Shown here piece after piece: positions 8,011 through 15,790 of a stretch of DNA of 64,000 nt (position 1 is its first letter; every line of letters starts with the position of its first letter). Below the pieces are notes generated by a model. It did no database searches, was not told the origin of the DNA, and saw nothing but the letters and a program-made list of their open reading frames with translations. The translations under genes were made by a program, and so were the position numbers. Source of the stretch: Rugosimonospora sp036494675 (GTDB lineage: Bacteria > Actinomycetota > Actinomycetes > Mycobacteriales > Micromonosporaceae); the NCBI GenBank assembly GCA_036494675.1, contig DASXOA010000008.1, positions 1 through 64,000 of the forward strand, given 5' to 3'.

Positions 8011-8308
8011 GCTGGCGGCCCGGGTCGACTCGCTCGGCGCCGAGGTGTCCGCCGCCGCGACCCCCCGGCTGGGCCGGACCGATCCGGGGCCGGTGGCGTT
8101 CGCCGGCGACGGGGCCGGCCGCCTCGGTGAGCTCGGCCGGGTCATGCACGCCCAGTGGGGTGCCGCGCTGGCCGCCCGTGAACGGGAGGCGGCCGCGGCG
8201 GGTGCCCGGCTCACGGACCTGGGCGCTGCGCTGCGCACCGCGGCGACCGGGTACCGCGACGTCGAGGACGCGGCGCACCGCCGGCACCAGCGGACAGGGG
8301 CGACCTGA
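7997..8308 (+). CDS. EspC/DUF2580-like small helical protein
   Basis: 103 aa, almost entirely helical and Ala/Arg-rich, no signal peptide or membrane segment. The layout (N-terminal helix, GRVMHAQWGAAL, then ALRTAATGYRDVEDAAHRR) resembles type VII secretion-associated EspC/DUF2580 proteins. ATG 7997 follows GAGGAGGG closely. The stop overlaps the next ATG (TGATG), so the two are translationally coupled. Function is inferred from size, fold and neighbours only. Confidence 0.62.
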   Translation: MEIDELAARVDSLGAEVSAAATPRLGRTDPGPVAFAGDGAGRLGELGRVMHAQWGAALAAREREAAAAGARLTDLGAALRTAATGYRDVEDAAHRRHQRTGAT

Positions 8309-9057
8309 TGGACCTTCTCGACCGGACCTACCCGGTGGCCCGCGACCTTCTCGACCGCATCGATGCCACGCTGATCGCGGCCGGGGCGCCGCCCGACCAT
8401 CCGATCCTGCCGCTGCTGCGCCGGCTCGGTGCCCTGCCGGGCGACGTCGCCGCGCAACTCGCCGCGGTGGTCCCCGATCCGCTCACCGCGGCCGCGGAGG
8501 CGGTGCGCCGGCAGGCTGAGGGTTACGAGACCGGACTGGCCTCGGTACCGATGCCGGCCGCCTGGCGCGGCCCGGCCGCCGAGGGCTTCGCCGCCCAGTG
8601 GTCCACGGTCTCCGGACACCTGGCCGGGGATCCGGCGAGCATGGCCGGCCGGCTGGAAGCCACCGCGTCATACCTGGACGACACCGTCGCGTGGCTGGTC
8701 CGTGGTCGCCGGGCGCTGGCCGGCACGCTGGCCGAGTGCCTGGGCTCGGCCGAGGCGGCCACCCTGCGCACCGCTCGGCCCGCAGGCGCGGCCGGTGGGA
8801 TGGTCGGCTCGCCCGCGGGCGCGGCCGGTGGATCGGCCGGCGGCACGTCCCCGGGCGTCCTCTCGCCGGCGGCCATGCCCCGCGACGCGGTGCGGGCGGC
8901 GGCCGACCTCGGTGCGCACCTCCTCGGTGGGGCCGTCGAGATCCTGGACGACGGCCAGCGCGTCCTCGATGCCTGGGCCGGCCGGCTCGACGACCTGCCC
9001 TATCCGGCGTCCGCCCCGGTGACCGCCACGACCGGCGGACATCTGGAGATCGGCTGA
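8308..9057 (+). CDS. WXG100-like hypothetical protein
   Basis: 249 aa. Residues about 60-130 resemble a WXG100 helical hairpin: AAWRGPAAEGFAAQW gives the W-x-G turn between two helices. The middle is a Gly/Ala-rich linker (AGAAGG repeats) and the C-terminus adds another helical segment. There is no signal peptide. With the EspC-like gene upstream it looks like a matched partner pair, perhaps T7SS substrates or a cytosolic complex; no EccC or other secretion gene is in the window. A 12-bp hairpin follows. Confidence 0.6.
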   Translation: MDLLDRTYPVARDLLDRIDATLIAAGAPPDHPILPLLRRLGALPGDVAAQLAAVVPDPLTAAAEAVRRQAEGYETGLASVPMPAAWRGPAAEGFAAQWSTVSGHLAGDPASMAGRLEATASYLDDTVAWLVRGRRALAGTLAECLGSAEAATLRTARPAGAAGGMVGSPAGAAGGSAGGTSPGVLSPAAMPRDAVRAAADLGAHLLGGAVEILDDGQRVLDAWAGRLDDLPYPASAPVTATTGGHLEIG

Positions 9058-9086
9058 CCCGCGAGCGGCGCACGGGGCAGAGGAGT

Positions 9087-9115
9087 GCCCACGGCGCCGC
9101 TCTGGCGCCGTGGGC
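9087..9115 (+). terminator. Hairpin terminator candidate after the WXG-like operon
   Basis: gcccacggcgcc (9087-9098) pairs perfectly with ggcgccgtgggc (9104-9115) around a 5-nt loop: a 12-bp GC-rich stem 30 nt after the stop codon. No U-tract follows, as is common in actinobacteria. Confidence 0.6.
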
Positions 9116-9282
9116 CCCCTGCACCCCCCGCAAGTTCATGAAGTACGTGGGTACAACGCCGGAGCTGGATACATTGTTGTTGGCCGGGTGGTGAACCGAC
9201 GATGAACTCTGGTCGCTCCCTACCCGTGGTCGTCCGCAAAACGCCTGCTCTCCGGCTCACCGAACGGGGATAGGGTGTCGTG

Positions 9283-10113
9283 ATGGGAATGCTGTGTGCG
9301 GTCAGCTTCAACCGGTACGGCCGGCTGTATTACCTCAACCCCGGTGAGCTGTCCATCGGCGTGGGCGACAAGGTGCTGGTACCCACCGACGACGGCGCCG
9401 AGGTCGCCGAGTGCGTGTGGGCGCCGCAGTGGGTCTCCGAGGATACCGAGGGCTTCCCCAGGCTGGTCGGAGTCGCGGTCGACGACGATCTGCGGCGCGA
9501 CGAGTTGATGCGCAAGCGCAAGGCGGAGGCCAAGACCGCCGCCAAGCGTCTGATCCGCGAGCACGAGCTGCCGATGAAGGTGGTCGCCGTCGACCACGTG
9601 CTGGAGAGTTCCGGTGGCTCGGGCGGCCGGACCACCATCTACTTCACCGCGCCGCACCGGGTCGACTTCCGGTCGCTGGTGCGGGACCTGGGAGCCACCC
9701 TGCACTGCCGGGTCGAGCTGCGCCAGCTCTCCGCGCGCGATTCGGCGCGGGTCCAGGGAGGGATCGGTTCGTGCGGGCGTGACCTGTGCTGTGCCACCTT
9801 CCTGACCGACTTCGAGCCGGTCACCATCCGGATGGCCAAGGACCAGGATCTCCCGCTCAACCCGTTGCGTATCTCGGGCGCGTGCGGCCGGCTCATGTGC
9901 TGCCTCAAGTACGAACACCCGCTGTACCAGCAGTTCCAGGCCTCCGCCCCGGCGGTCGGCACCCGCGTGTCCACCCCGGAGGGTGATGGCCGGGTGGTCG
10001 GGCACAGCGTTCCGCGCGACTCGGTCGTGGTCCGCATGGACGCCGACGGTTCGCGCTGCGCGTGCAGCCGGGCCTCGGTGTGCGGGCCGCGCCAGGCCTA
10101 CGAGAGCCGCTGA
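9283..10113 (+). CDS. ricT: PSP1-domain protein, RicT/YaaT family
   Basis: 276 aa. The PSP1 C-terminal domain is present with its cysteine clusters CGRDLCCATFL and CGRLMCCLKYE. In Bacillus RicT these coordinate Fe-S clusters of the RicA-F-T (Y-complex), which affects RNase Y processing and sporulation. RicA and RicF partners are not in this window, so the actinobacterial role may differ. ATG 9283 lies 6 nt after TAGGGT (9271-9276), suggesting a leaderless transcript. Confidence 0.86.
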   Translation: MGMLCAVSFNRYGRLYYLNPGELSIGVGDKVLVPTDDGAEVAECVWAPQWVSEDTEGFPRLVGVAVDDDLRRDELMRKRKAEAKTAAKRLIREHELPMKVVAVDHVLESSGGSGGRTTIYFTAPHRVDFRSLVRDLGATLHCRVELRQLSARDSARVQGGIGSCGRDLCCATFLTDFEPVTIRMAKDQDLPLNPLRISGACGRLMCCLKYEHPLYQQFQASAPAVGTRVSTPEGDGRVVGHSVPRDSVVVRMDADGSRCACSRASVCGPRQAYESR

Positions 10114-10194
10114 CCGGACCCGTCTCCGGCCGGCGGACGCGCCGGGCACCTCGGGACGCCGCTACTCGATCCGCGCCGCGACTCGATTCGCCGG

Positions 10195-11886
10195 TTACTC
10201 GATCCGCAACGGCTGCTCGATCAGGCGCACGTCGATCGGCTTCGTCGGGACGATCCACGACTGCGTCTGTGGCGCGTCCGGCGCGACCGCCCAGTCGCGA
10301 CCGACCTTGTCGACCGCGACCGGGTACACGGTCAGCGAACCGTCCGGGTCGAAGCGCATCCGCAGGAAGCTCTTCGAGTCCACAATGGACTGCCCGGCGA
10401 ACAGTTCGTTGAGGTTCACCCTGGCGGTGCTGGCCACCAGCAGGTACAGGCAGAAGACCTCGGTCGTGACCAGGCCCGACGCGGGCAGGTAGAAGACCAG
10501 CGCGGCCAGTACCGACAGCGACCACGTCCAGTGCACGAACGGCAGGTGCACCCAGGCCCAGGCACCCAGTACTCCGATCCCGACGTGCACGAGACCGTGC
10601 CCCGCGCCCAGCAACCAGTGCTTCGGCCGCCGTACGCCGTGTGGCGGCATCGCGAAGAACGTGGCGCCGGCGACCATCACCAGGCCCATCAGGACGACCG
10701 GGATCGAGAACAGCCGCGCCACCACCCCGGACTGCTGAATCTGCTCGACCAGCGCCATCGCGTACAGCGTGTGCAGAGCGCCCAGCAGCGCGGCGAAGCT
10801 GGGATTGTGCGCCAGTACGCCGGTGAACACCCCGCCCGCGTAGCGCCGGGAGCGCGCCTTCGTGGGGTACGTGGTCGCCAGCCGGTACGGCTTGATCGTG
10901 CTCTGCCGCCGGGACCGGCTGACCGGCGGCGGTACCAGTATCTCCTCGGGCAGCTTGTGCGTCGGGTACAGGTACGCGCCGCCGCCACCGCAGGTGATCA
11001 TCTGACGGTCCGGCCCCTCGTACCGGGCGTAGTGGTGCAGGTCGCCGGAGAGCATCAACTTCACCTGCGCCCCGGTCGGTTCGACGACGGTACGGATGAA
11101 GTAGTCGATGGCGTCGTACGCCCCGGGGTCGTCGACCGCCTCGACCCAGCCCGGCGTCGACGAGCACAGGATCAGCCGGTCGTCGGCGTCCAGCCGGGCC
11201 GCCACGTCACGGAAGTAGCGCAGTTGGGGATCGTCCAGGTACGCCCCGAACTGGGTGTCGATGGCGAGCAGCCACCACCTGTGCGGCAGCGAGATGGCGA
11301 AGTACGACCGGGCCTGCGCGTTGACCCAGCCGCCGATGCTGTCCGCCTCGTTCTTCGCGAACAGGCGCAGGAACGCAGTCAGGCCGTCGTACCAGTCGTG
11401 GTTGCCCGGCAGCGCGTACAACTGGGGCTGTTCCGCGCCGGAGGCGCACGGCAGCGCCGCCTTGTACGGCCCCTTGGTGCGGTCCTCGTACGCCCCGGTG
11501 CTCGCCGTCGGGTACACCTCGTCGCCGCCCATCATCAGCACCTTGCCCCGGGGCAGTTCGTGCCCGTCGACGGTGAGGCTGGGCTGGGCGAGCAGGTACG
11601 CGATCGAGTACGTGGGATCGAACCCGTCGCCGAGGTCGGCCACGAAGTCGAACCAGAGTTCGTCCCGGTCGGCGCCCTCGTCGTAGACCCTGGCCGGCAA
11701 TGTGTTCTGCAGTTCGCGCTTGTCCAGGTAGGCGCCGAAGAGCTGGGACAGGATCACCCGGAGCGCGGTGCCGGAGAGCTGTACGGGTTGCAGCCAGCCG
11801 ACCGGGGGCTGCGGGCGGAAGCCGAGTTCCTTGGGGTCGAACGTGCGCGGTCGCGGCTCGGTGACGGGCTGCTCGTCGACGGTCAT
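10195..11886 (-). CDS. Membrane-anchored metallophosphoesterase
   Basis: 563 aa. The calcineurin-like phosphoesterase domain covers residues about 60-330: LMMGGDEVYP, GNHDWYDG (the GNHD motif) and SGDLHHYARY carry metal ligands. The region after about 360 has four or five hydrophobic helices, which would tether it to the membrane. Such enzymes hydrolyse phospho-mono- or diesters; the substrate cannot be read. TACCCT lies 8 nt before the ATG on this strand, with no Shine-Dalgarno. It converges on ricT. Confidence 0.8.
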   Translation of the reverse strand: MTVDEQPVTEPRPRTFDPKELGFRPQPPVGWLQPVQLSGTALRVILSQLFGAYLDKRELQNTLPARVYDEGADRDELWFDFVADLGDGFDPTYSIAYLLAQPSLTVDGHELPRGKVLMMGGDEVYPTASTGAYEDRTKGPYKAALPCASGAEQPQLYALPGNHDWYDGLTAFLRLFAKNEADSIGGWVNAQARSYFAISLPHRWWLLAIDTQFGAYLDDPQLRYFRDVAARLDADDRLILCSSTPGWVEAVDDPGAYDAIDYFIRTVVEPTGAQVKLMLSGDLHHYARYEGPDRQMITCGGGGAYLYPTHKLPEEILVPPPVSRSRRQSTIKPYRLATTYPTKARSRRYAGGVFTGVLAHNPSFAALLGALHTLYAMALVEQIQQSGVVARLFSIPVVLMGLVMVAGATFFAMPPHGVRRPKHWLLGAGHGLVHVGIGVLGAWAWVHLPFVHWTWSLSVLAALVFYLPASGLVTTEVFCLYLLVASTARVNLNELFAGQSIVDSKSFLRMRFDPDGSLTVYPVAVDKVGRDWAVAPDAPQTQSWIVPTKPIDVRLIEQPLRIE

Positions 11887-12071
11887 GCGTGTGCAGGGTA
11901 ATCACTGATTTGCATCGGGTACCGGCGAGACAGGCGGCGACACATGTATTGATCATGCGCTTGGCCAGGGAAAACTCGACCCTACGACCAAGATCGTAAC
12001 GGTTTGGGAACACCTGGGGATGACGAGATGACCTTGTCGATACCCGGTGGGCCGGGGACGGCCGCGTCGCG

Positions 12072-12077
12072 TAGACT
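12072..12077 (+). promoter_or_regulatory. -10 element of the tRNA-Thr gene
   Basis: TAGACT lies 13 nt before the mature tRNA 5' end, a usual distance for a tRNA promoter. No convincing -35 is seen at 16-19 nt. Confidence 0.4.
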
Positions 12078-12090
12078 CAACGGGTCCCAC

Positions 12091-12166
12091 GCCGCCTTAG
12101 CTCAGTCGGTAGAGCACATTACTCGTAATAATGAGGTCGACGGTTCGATTCCGTCAGGCGGCTCCA
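12091..12166 (+). tRNA. tRNA-Thr (anticodon CGU)
   Basis: A full cloverleaf of 76 nt: acceptor stem GCCGCCT/AGGCGGC, D arm, anticodon stem CATTA/TAATG with loop CTCGTAA giving anticodon CGU (reads ACG), T arm GACGG-TTCGATT-CCGTC, and an encoded CCA at 12164-12166. It stands alone with its own terminator. Confidence 0.97.
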
Positions 12167-12188
12167 CGCGCCGTGCGGGCCATCCCGA

Positions 12189-12214
12189 GGGTCGGAGACA
12201 ATCTCCGGCCCTTT
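12189..12214 (+). terminator. Terminator of tRNA-Thr
   Basis: gggtcggaga (12189-12198) pairs with tctccggccc (12202-12211) with one G-U and a 3-nt loop, directly followed by TTT. It lies 23 nt after the tRNA. Confidence 0.75.
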
Positions 12215-12262
12215 GTGGTGTCCGGCTCTCTTTGTGGTGTCCAGGCCTTTGTAGTGTCCGGC
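12211..12262. repeat. Three imperfect copies of a 16-bp T/G-rich repeat
   Basis: ctttgtggtgtccggc (12211-12226), ctttgtggtgtccagg (12230-12245) and ctttgtagtgtccggc (12247-12262) are spaced by 19 and 17 nt. They occupy the roughly 290-nt gap between the tRNA terminator and the GGDEF-EAL gene; I see nothing else there. Confidence 0.8.
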
Positions 12263-12458
12263 CCGCACACGTTAGGTATCCGGGTCGCCACCCTCAACGA
12301 TTGTCGCAGGCAGGCGCGCCCTAAGCGTCGATGAACATCAACACCCGGCTTGACTCGCCGGTACCACCGGTGGGTTCCCGCGGCATCGCCGATCGCAATA
12401 TGCTCGCACCGCGTGGACATGCTCCGCGTCGCTGCGTTGGCACCGCTGGGGAGGGTCG

Positions 12459-14765
12459 ATGGGACGCAACGGATCTGGCGAGGCCGCCGGATCCGGCCGG
12501 GACCGTTTCGTCGACGCGTGGGCGCGGGCGATCGGTGGAACCAGCTACGTTCCGATGGGCAGCGCCGAACTGCGCCGGCTGCTGTGCGGCCTCACCGACC
12601 AACTGATCGCGGCCCTGTCCGCGCGACCGTTCTCCGCCGATCCGGCGAGGCGGGTCGGAGCGGCACTCGTCGATGCGCACTTCCTCAGCCCCGAGGCGCT
12701 CAGCCGGACCGTCGCGCTGCTCGGCACGGAGTTGGCCGATCCGGCCGCCGACGCCGGCCGGGTCGCCATCGCCGTGGCCGCCGAGCCCGGCCGGGCCGCC
12801 GACTCCAGCCGGGCCACCGTCACCGGCCAAGCTGCGGAATCCGGCCAAGCTGCCGAACCTGGCCAAGCTGCCGAACCTGGCCAAGCTGGCGAACCCGGCC
12901 AGGCCGGGGATTCCGACGTCGACCCGCCCCGTGTGGCCGTGCGCATCGCCGGGCTCCAGGGCGCGCTGGCCAGCGGGTACACCTGGGCGCTGCGCCGGCG
13001 CACCCTCGACGATCAGGAACAGGCCTGGGAGGCGCTGGCCGCCGCGCAGGCACAGGCCGAGGCGCGGTTCCGGGCGGTGTTCGCCAATGCCGCGATCGGG
13101 ATCGGTATCGCCGATGTCGGCGGCCGCATCCTCGATGTGAACCAGGCGTTGGCGGACCTGCTCGGGTACCCGATCGAGGAGTTGCGGCAGTTGACCGTGC
13201 GGGACCTGTCGCACCCGGACGACGAGCCGGCCAGTGGCAACGGGTACCAGCAGGTCATCGGCGGCGAGGTCGACCACATCCGCCGCAATCGCCGGTACCG
13301 GCGACGGGACGGCAGCACCGTCTACACCGAGATGACCCTGTCCCTGCTGCGCGACCGCGACGGCCGGCCGCGGTACACGGTGGCGATGATCCAGGACGTC
13401 ACCGACCGGCAGCGGCTGCACGCCCGGCTGCGTCACGAGGCCCGGCACGACCCGCTGACCGGCCTGCCCAACCGGCGGCTGTTCCTTGAACGGATGAACG
13501 AACTGTTCGCCGACGCCGACCCGGACAGTCGCGTCGGGCTCTGCTACCTGGATCTGGACGAGTTCAAGGTCGTCAACGACACCCTCGGCCACGATCTCGG
13601 CGACCGCCTGCTGGCCGCGATCGCGGGTCGGCTGGAGGCCGCGGTGTCCCGGCTCGGGCATCTGGTGGCCCGGATCGGCGGCGACGAGTTCGTGGTGCTC
13701 ATCCCGGACTCCACGGGCACCGAGCAGGTGATAGCGGTGGCCCGCGACGTGCTCGCCGCGCTGGAGGCGCCGGTGCGCATCGGCGATCAGGAGCTGAGCG
13801 TCGGCGCCAGCGTGGGCGTGGTGGAGCGGTCCGTACACGGCAGCGATGTCGAGGACATGATGAAGGCCGCGGATACGACCCTGTTCTGGGCGAAGTCGGC
13901 CGGTGGGCGGCGCTGGGCGCTGTTCGACGCGGACCGGCACGCGCGCGAGGTCACCCGGTACACGCTGTCGACGACCATGCCGGCGGCGTTGAACCGGGGT
14001 GAGTTCGTCGTCGAGTACCAGCCGCTGGTCCGCCTTTCCGACCGGGCACTGCTCGGCGTCGAGGCCCTGGTGCGGTGGCAGCACCCGACGTTCGGCCGGC
14101 TGCTGCCCGACCAGTTCATCGAGGTGGCCGAGGCGAGCGGGCTGATCGTGCCGTTGGGCCGGTGGGTGCTGGCCGAGGCGTGCCGGGAGGCCCGGCGGTG
14201 GCAGCGCGACGCCGACCGGGACCTGGTGGTCAGCGTCAATCTGGCGGTACGGCAGATCCACCAGCCCGACCTCGCCGGCACGGTGCGGGAGGTGCTCCGG
14301 GAGACCGGGCTCGACCCCCGGCTGTTGCAGCTTGAGCTGACCGAGAGCGCGGTCATGGACACCACCGGCGAGCCGATCCGGGTGCTGCGCGCACTGACCG
14401 CGATGGGGGTGCAGATCGCGATCGACGACTTCGGTACCGGGTACTCCAACTTCGCGTACCTGTGTGACCTGCCGGTTCACACGCTCAAGTTGGCCGCGCA
14501 GTTCGTCGAGGGGCTCTGTGACCCGCAACCCGCCGATCCGGCCCGCAGCCGGATCGTGGCCACGTTGGTCGGTCTGGCGCACGGGCTCGGACTGTCCGCG
14601 ACCGCGGAGGGTGTGGAGACGGAGGCCCAGGAGGCCCGGCTGCGCGACCTGGGCTGTGACTGCGGGCAGGGTTGGCTGTTCGGGCGCCCGGTGCCGGCCG
14701 ACGAGATCGCGCGGATGCTGAGCCGGGACGCCGTCGTGCGGATGGACCGTACGGCGACCGGCTGA
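12459..14765 (+). CDS. PAS-GGDEF-EAL cyclic-di-GMP protein
   Basis: 768 aa, soluble. After an N-terminal helical region and a GQAAEP hexapeptide repeat (123-152) comes a PAS domain (about 195-315). Then follow GGDEF at 407-411 (intact) and an EAL domain with EAL at 535-537, DDFGTGYS from 656 and EGVET. Both catalytic signatures are present, so it may make and break c-di-GMP, with PAS input tuning the balance. The inhibitory I-site position reads RLGH, not RxxD, so product inhibition is probably lost. ATG 12459 follows GGGGAGGG. c-di-GMP controls development in Streptomyces. Confidence 0.9.
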   Translation: MGRNGSGEAAGSGRDRFVDAWARAIGGTSYVPMGSAELRRLLCGLTDQLIAALSARPFSADPARRVGAALVDAHFLSPEALSRTVALLGTELADPAADAGRVAIAVAAEPGRAADSSRATVTGQAAESGQAAEPGQAAEPGQAGEPGQAGDSDVDPPRVAVRIAGLQGALASGYTWALRRRTLDDQEQAWEALAAAQAQAEARFRAVFANAAIGIGIADVGGRILDVNQALADLLGYPIEELRQLTVRDLSHPDDEPASGNGYQQVIGGEVDHIRRNRRYRRRDGSTVYTEMTLSLLRDRDGRPRYTVAMIQDVTDRQRLHARLRHEARHDPLTGLPNRRLFLERMNELFADADPDSRVGLCYLDLDEFKVVNDTLGHDLGDRLLAAIAGRLEAAVSRLGHLVARIGGDEFVVLIPDSTGTEQVIAVARDVLAALEAPVRIGDQELSVGASVGVVERSVHGSDVEDMMKAADTTLFWAKSAGGRRWALFDADRHAREVTRYTLSTTMPAALNRGEFVVEYQPLVRLSDRALLGVEALVRWQHPTFGRLLPDQFIEVAEASGLIVPLGRWVLAEACREARRWQRDADRDLVVSVNLAVRQIHQPDLAGTVREVLRETGLDPRLLQLELTESAVMDTTGEPIRVLRALTAMGVQIAIDDFGTGYSNFAYLCDLPVHTLKLAAQFVEGLCDPQPADPARSRIVATLVGLAHGLGLSATAEGVETEAQEARLRDLGCDCGQGWLFGRPVPADEIARMLSRDAVVRMDRTATG
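12825..12914 (+). repeat. Five 18-bp units encoding GQAAEP repeats
   Basis: ggccaagctgccgaacct-like units run head to tail at 12825, 12843, 12861, 12879 and 12897. They encode GQA(A/G)(E/D)(P/S) five times inside the GGDEF-EAL protein, a flexible linker with potential for length variation. Confidence 0.85.
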
Positions 14766-14870
14766 GCCGGACCCGTCAGCGTACATCTCGGGGCAAAATG
14801 CCATAGACACCCCAAATCGGGACTAAAGTCGGTCCTGTCAGCACCAGGCGATCCAGGGGGTGGGGCGCCC

Positions 14871-15245
14871 ATGTCCAGAAGTAGTAAGAGTTCCAGGCAA
14901 CGTTCACGTAGCGGCGGGTCTGCGTTCCTGGCCGTGTTCGTGGCACTCGCGGCCATGCTCCTGTTCTTCGGGGTGGCCGTCTACCGGTACCGCACCGGTA
15001 CCGAGGTGGGCGCCGCGCTCGGCGTGATCACCGGCACCGTCGGTACGATCCTCGGTGGCTTCCTCGGTGTACAGGCCGGAGCCTCGGGTAAGAGGGAAGC
15101 CGAAGAAGCTCGGCGGGACGCGGAGATGGCGCGTCAGGCGGCCGAGGAGCGGGCCACCGCGCTGGCCGCCGCGCTGGAGCCGGACAAAGCCGTGTATGTG
15201 TTGAACACGGTCGGCAGGCCGAACGGCCTCGCAAGTATGTCCTAG
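14871..15245 (+). CDS. Small membrane protein with cytosolic coiled coil
   Basis: 124 aa, no recognised family. A basic N-terminus (SRSSKSSRQRSRS) precedes two hydrophobic segments (AFLAVFVALAAMLLFFGVAVY and a Gly-rich one, GVITGTVGTILGGFLG). A heptad-like charged helix (KREAEEARRDAEMARQAAEERATALAAAL) follows. The ATG follows a purine-rich GGGGGTGGGG. It stands alone between the GGDEF-EAL gene and the MarR operon. Function unknown. Confidence 0.7.
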   Translation: MSRSSKSSRQRSRSGGSAFLAVFVALAAMLLFFGVAVYRYRTGTEVGAALGVITGTVGTILGGFLGVQAGASGKREAEEARRDAEMARQAAEERATALAAALEPDKAVYVLNTVGRPNGLASMS

Positions 15246-15337
15246 CCCACAACGGGGCTAATTCGGTTGTCAGCCGACCCGCTCCCGCGAAATGCTTGTG
15301 TCGGGCAAGTATCTCGGGGGATTGTGGGGAACTACCG

Positions 15338-15790
15338 ATGACGGACGATCACGTTGAGATCGGGCGTCAGTTCGGCATCTTCCTGCGTCGGGCCGACCGG
15401 TTCTATGCGAGTCTTCGCGTTTCTCCGGACGGTCTCGACCTGGAGCGGGGCGCATATATCCTGCTGAGCCGGATCGCCAGTGGCGGTCCGGCACGGCTGT
15501 CCGTGCTGGCCGATGACGTCTGTCTCGACCTGTCGACGGTCAGCCGGCAGGTCGGTGCGTTGGAGTCGGCCGGCCTGGTCGACCGCTCCTCCGATCCGAC
15601 CGACAAGCGTGCCGTACTGGTCGCGGCCACAGCCACCGGCCAGGCCGTGTTTGCCCGCAACCGGGAACTCTGGCAGTCCGCGCTCCGCGACCTGCTCGCC
15701 GACTGGACCGCACAGGAGCGGGCCGAATTCACCCGGCTGTTCACCCGGCTCAACGAGACGATCGCCACATCGGGACAGGAGAAAAGATGA
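15338..15790 (+). CDS. MarR family transcriptional regulator
   Basis: 150 aa. Winged helix with GPARLSVLADDVCLDLSTVSRQVGALESAGLVDRSSDPTDKRAV, the MarR recognition helix and wing (DPTDKRA). ATG 15338 follows GTGGGGA. Its TGA overlaps the start of the DHA2 efflux gene (ATGA), so it very likely controls that pump in response to an exported compound. Ligand unknown. Confidence 0.9.
   Translation: MTDDHVEIGRQFGIFLRRADRFYASLRVSPDGLDLERGAYILLSRIASGGPARLSVLADDVCLDLSTVSRQVGALESAGLVDRSSDPTDKRAVLVAATATGQAVFARNRELWQSALRDLLADWTAQERAEFTRLFTRLNETIATSGQEKR

Noticed and set aside
12004..12324. Plus-strand frame across the tRNA
   Set aside because: It spans the whole tRNA-Thr and its terminator and has no ribosome site.
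12321..14810. Open frame of 829 codons on the minus strand
   Set aside because: Antisense to the GGDEF-EAL gene; product is repetitive and without motifs.
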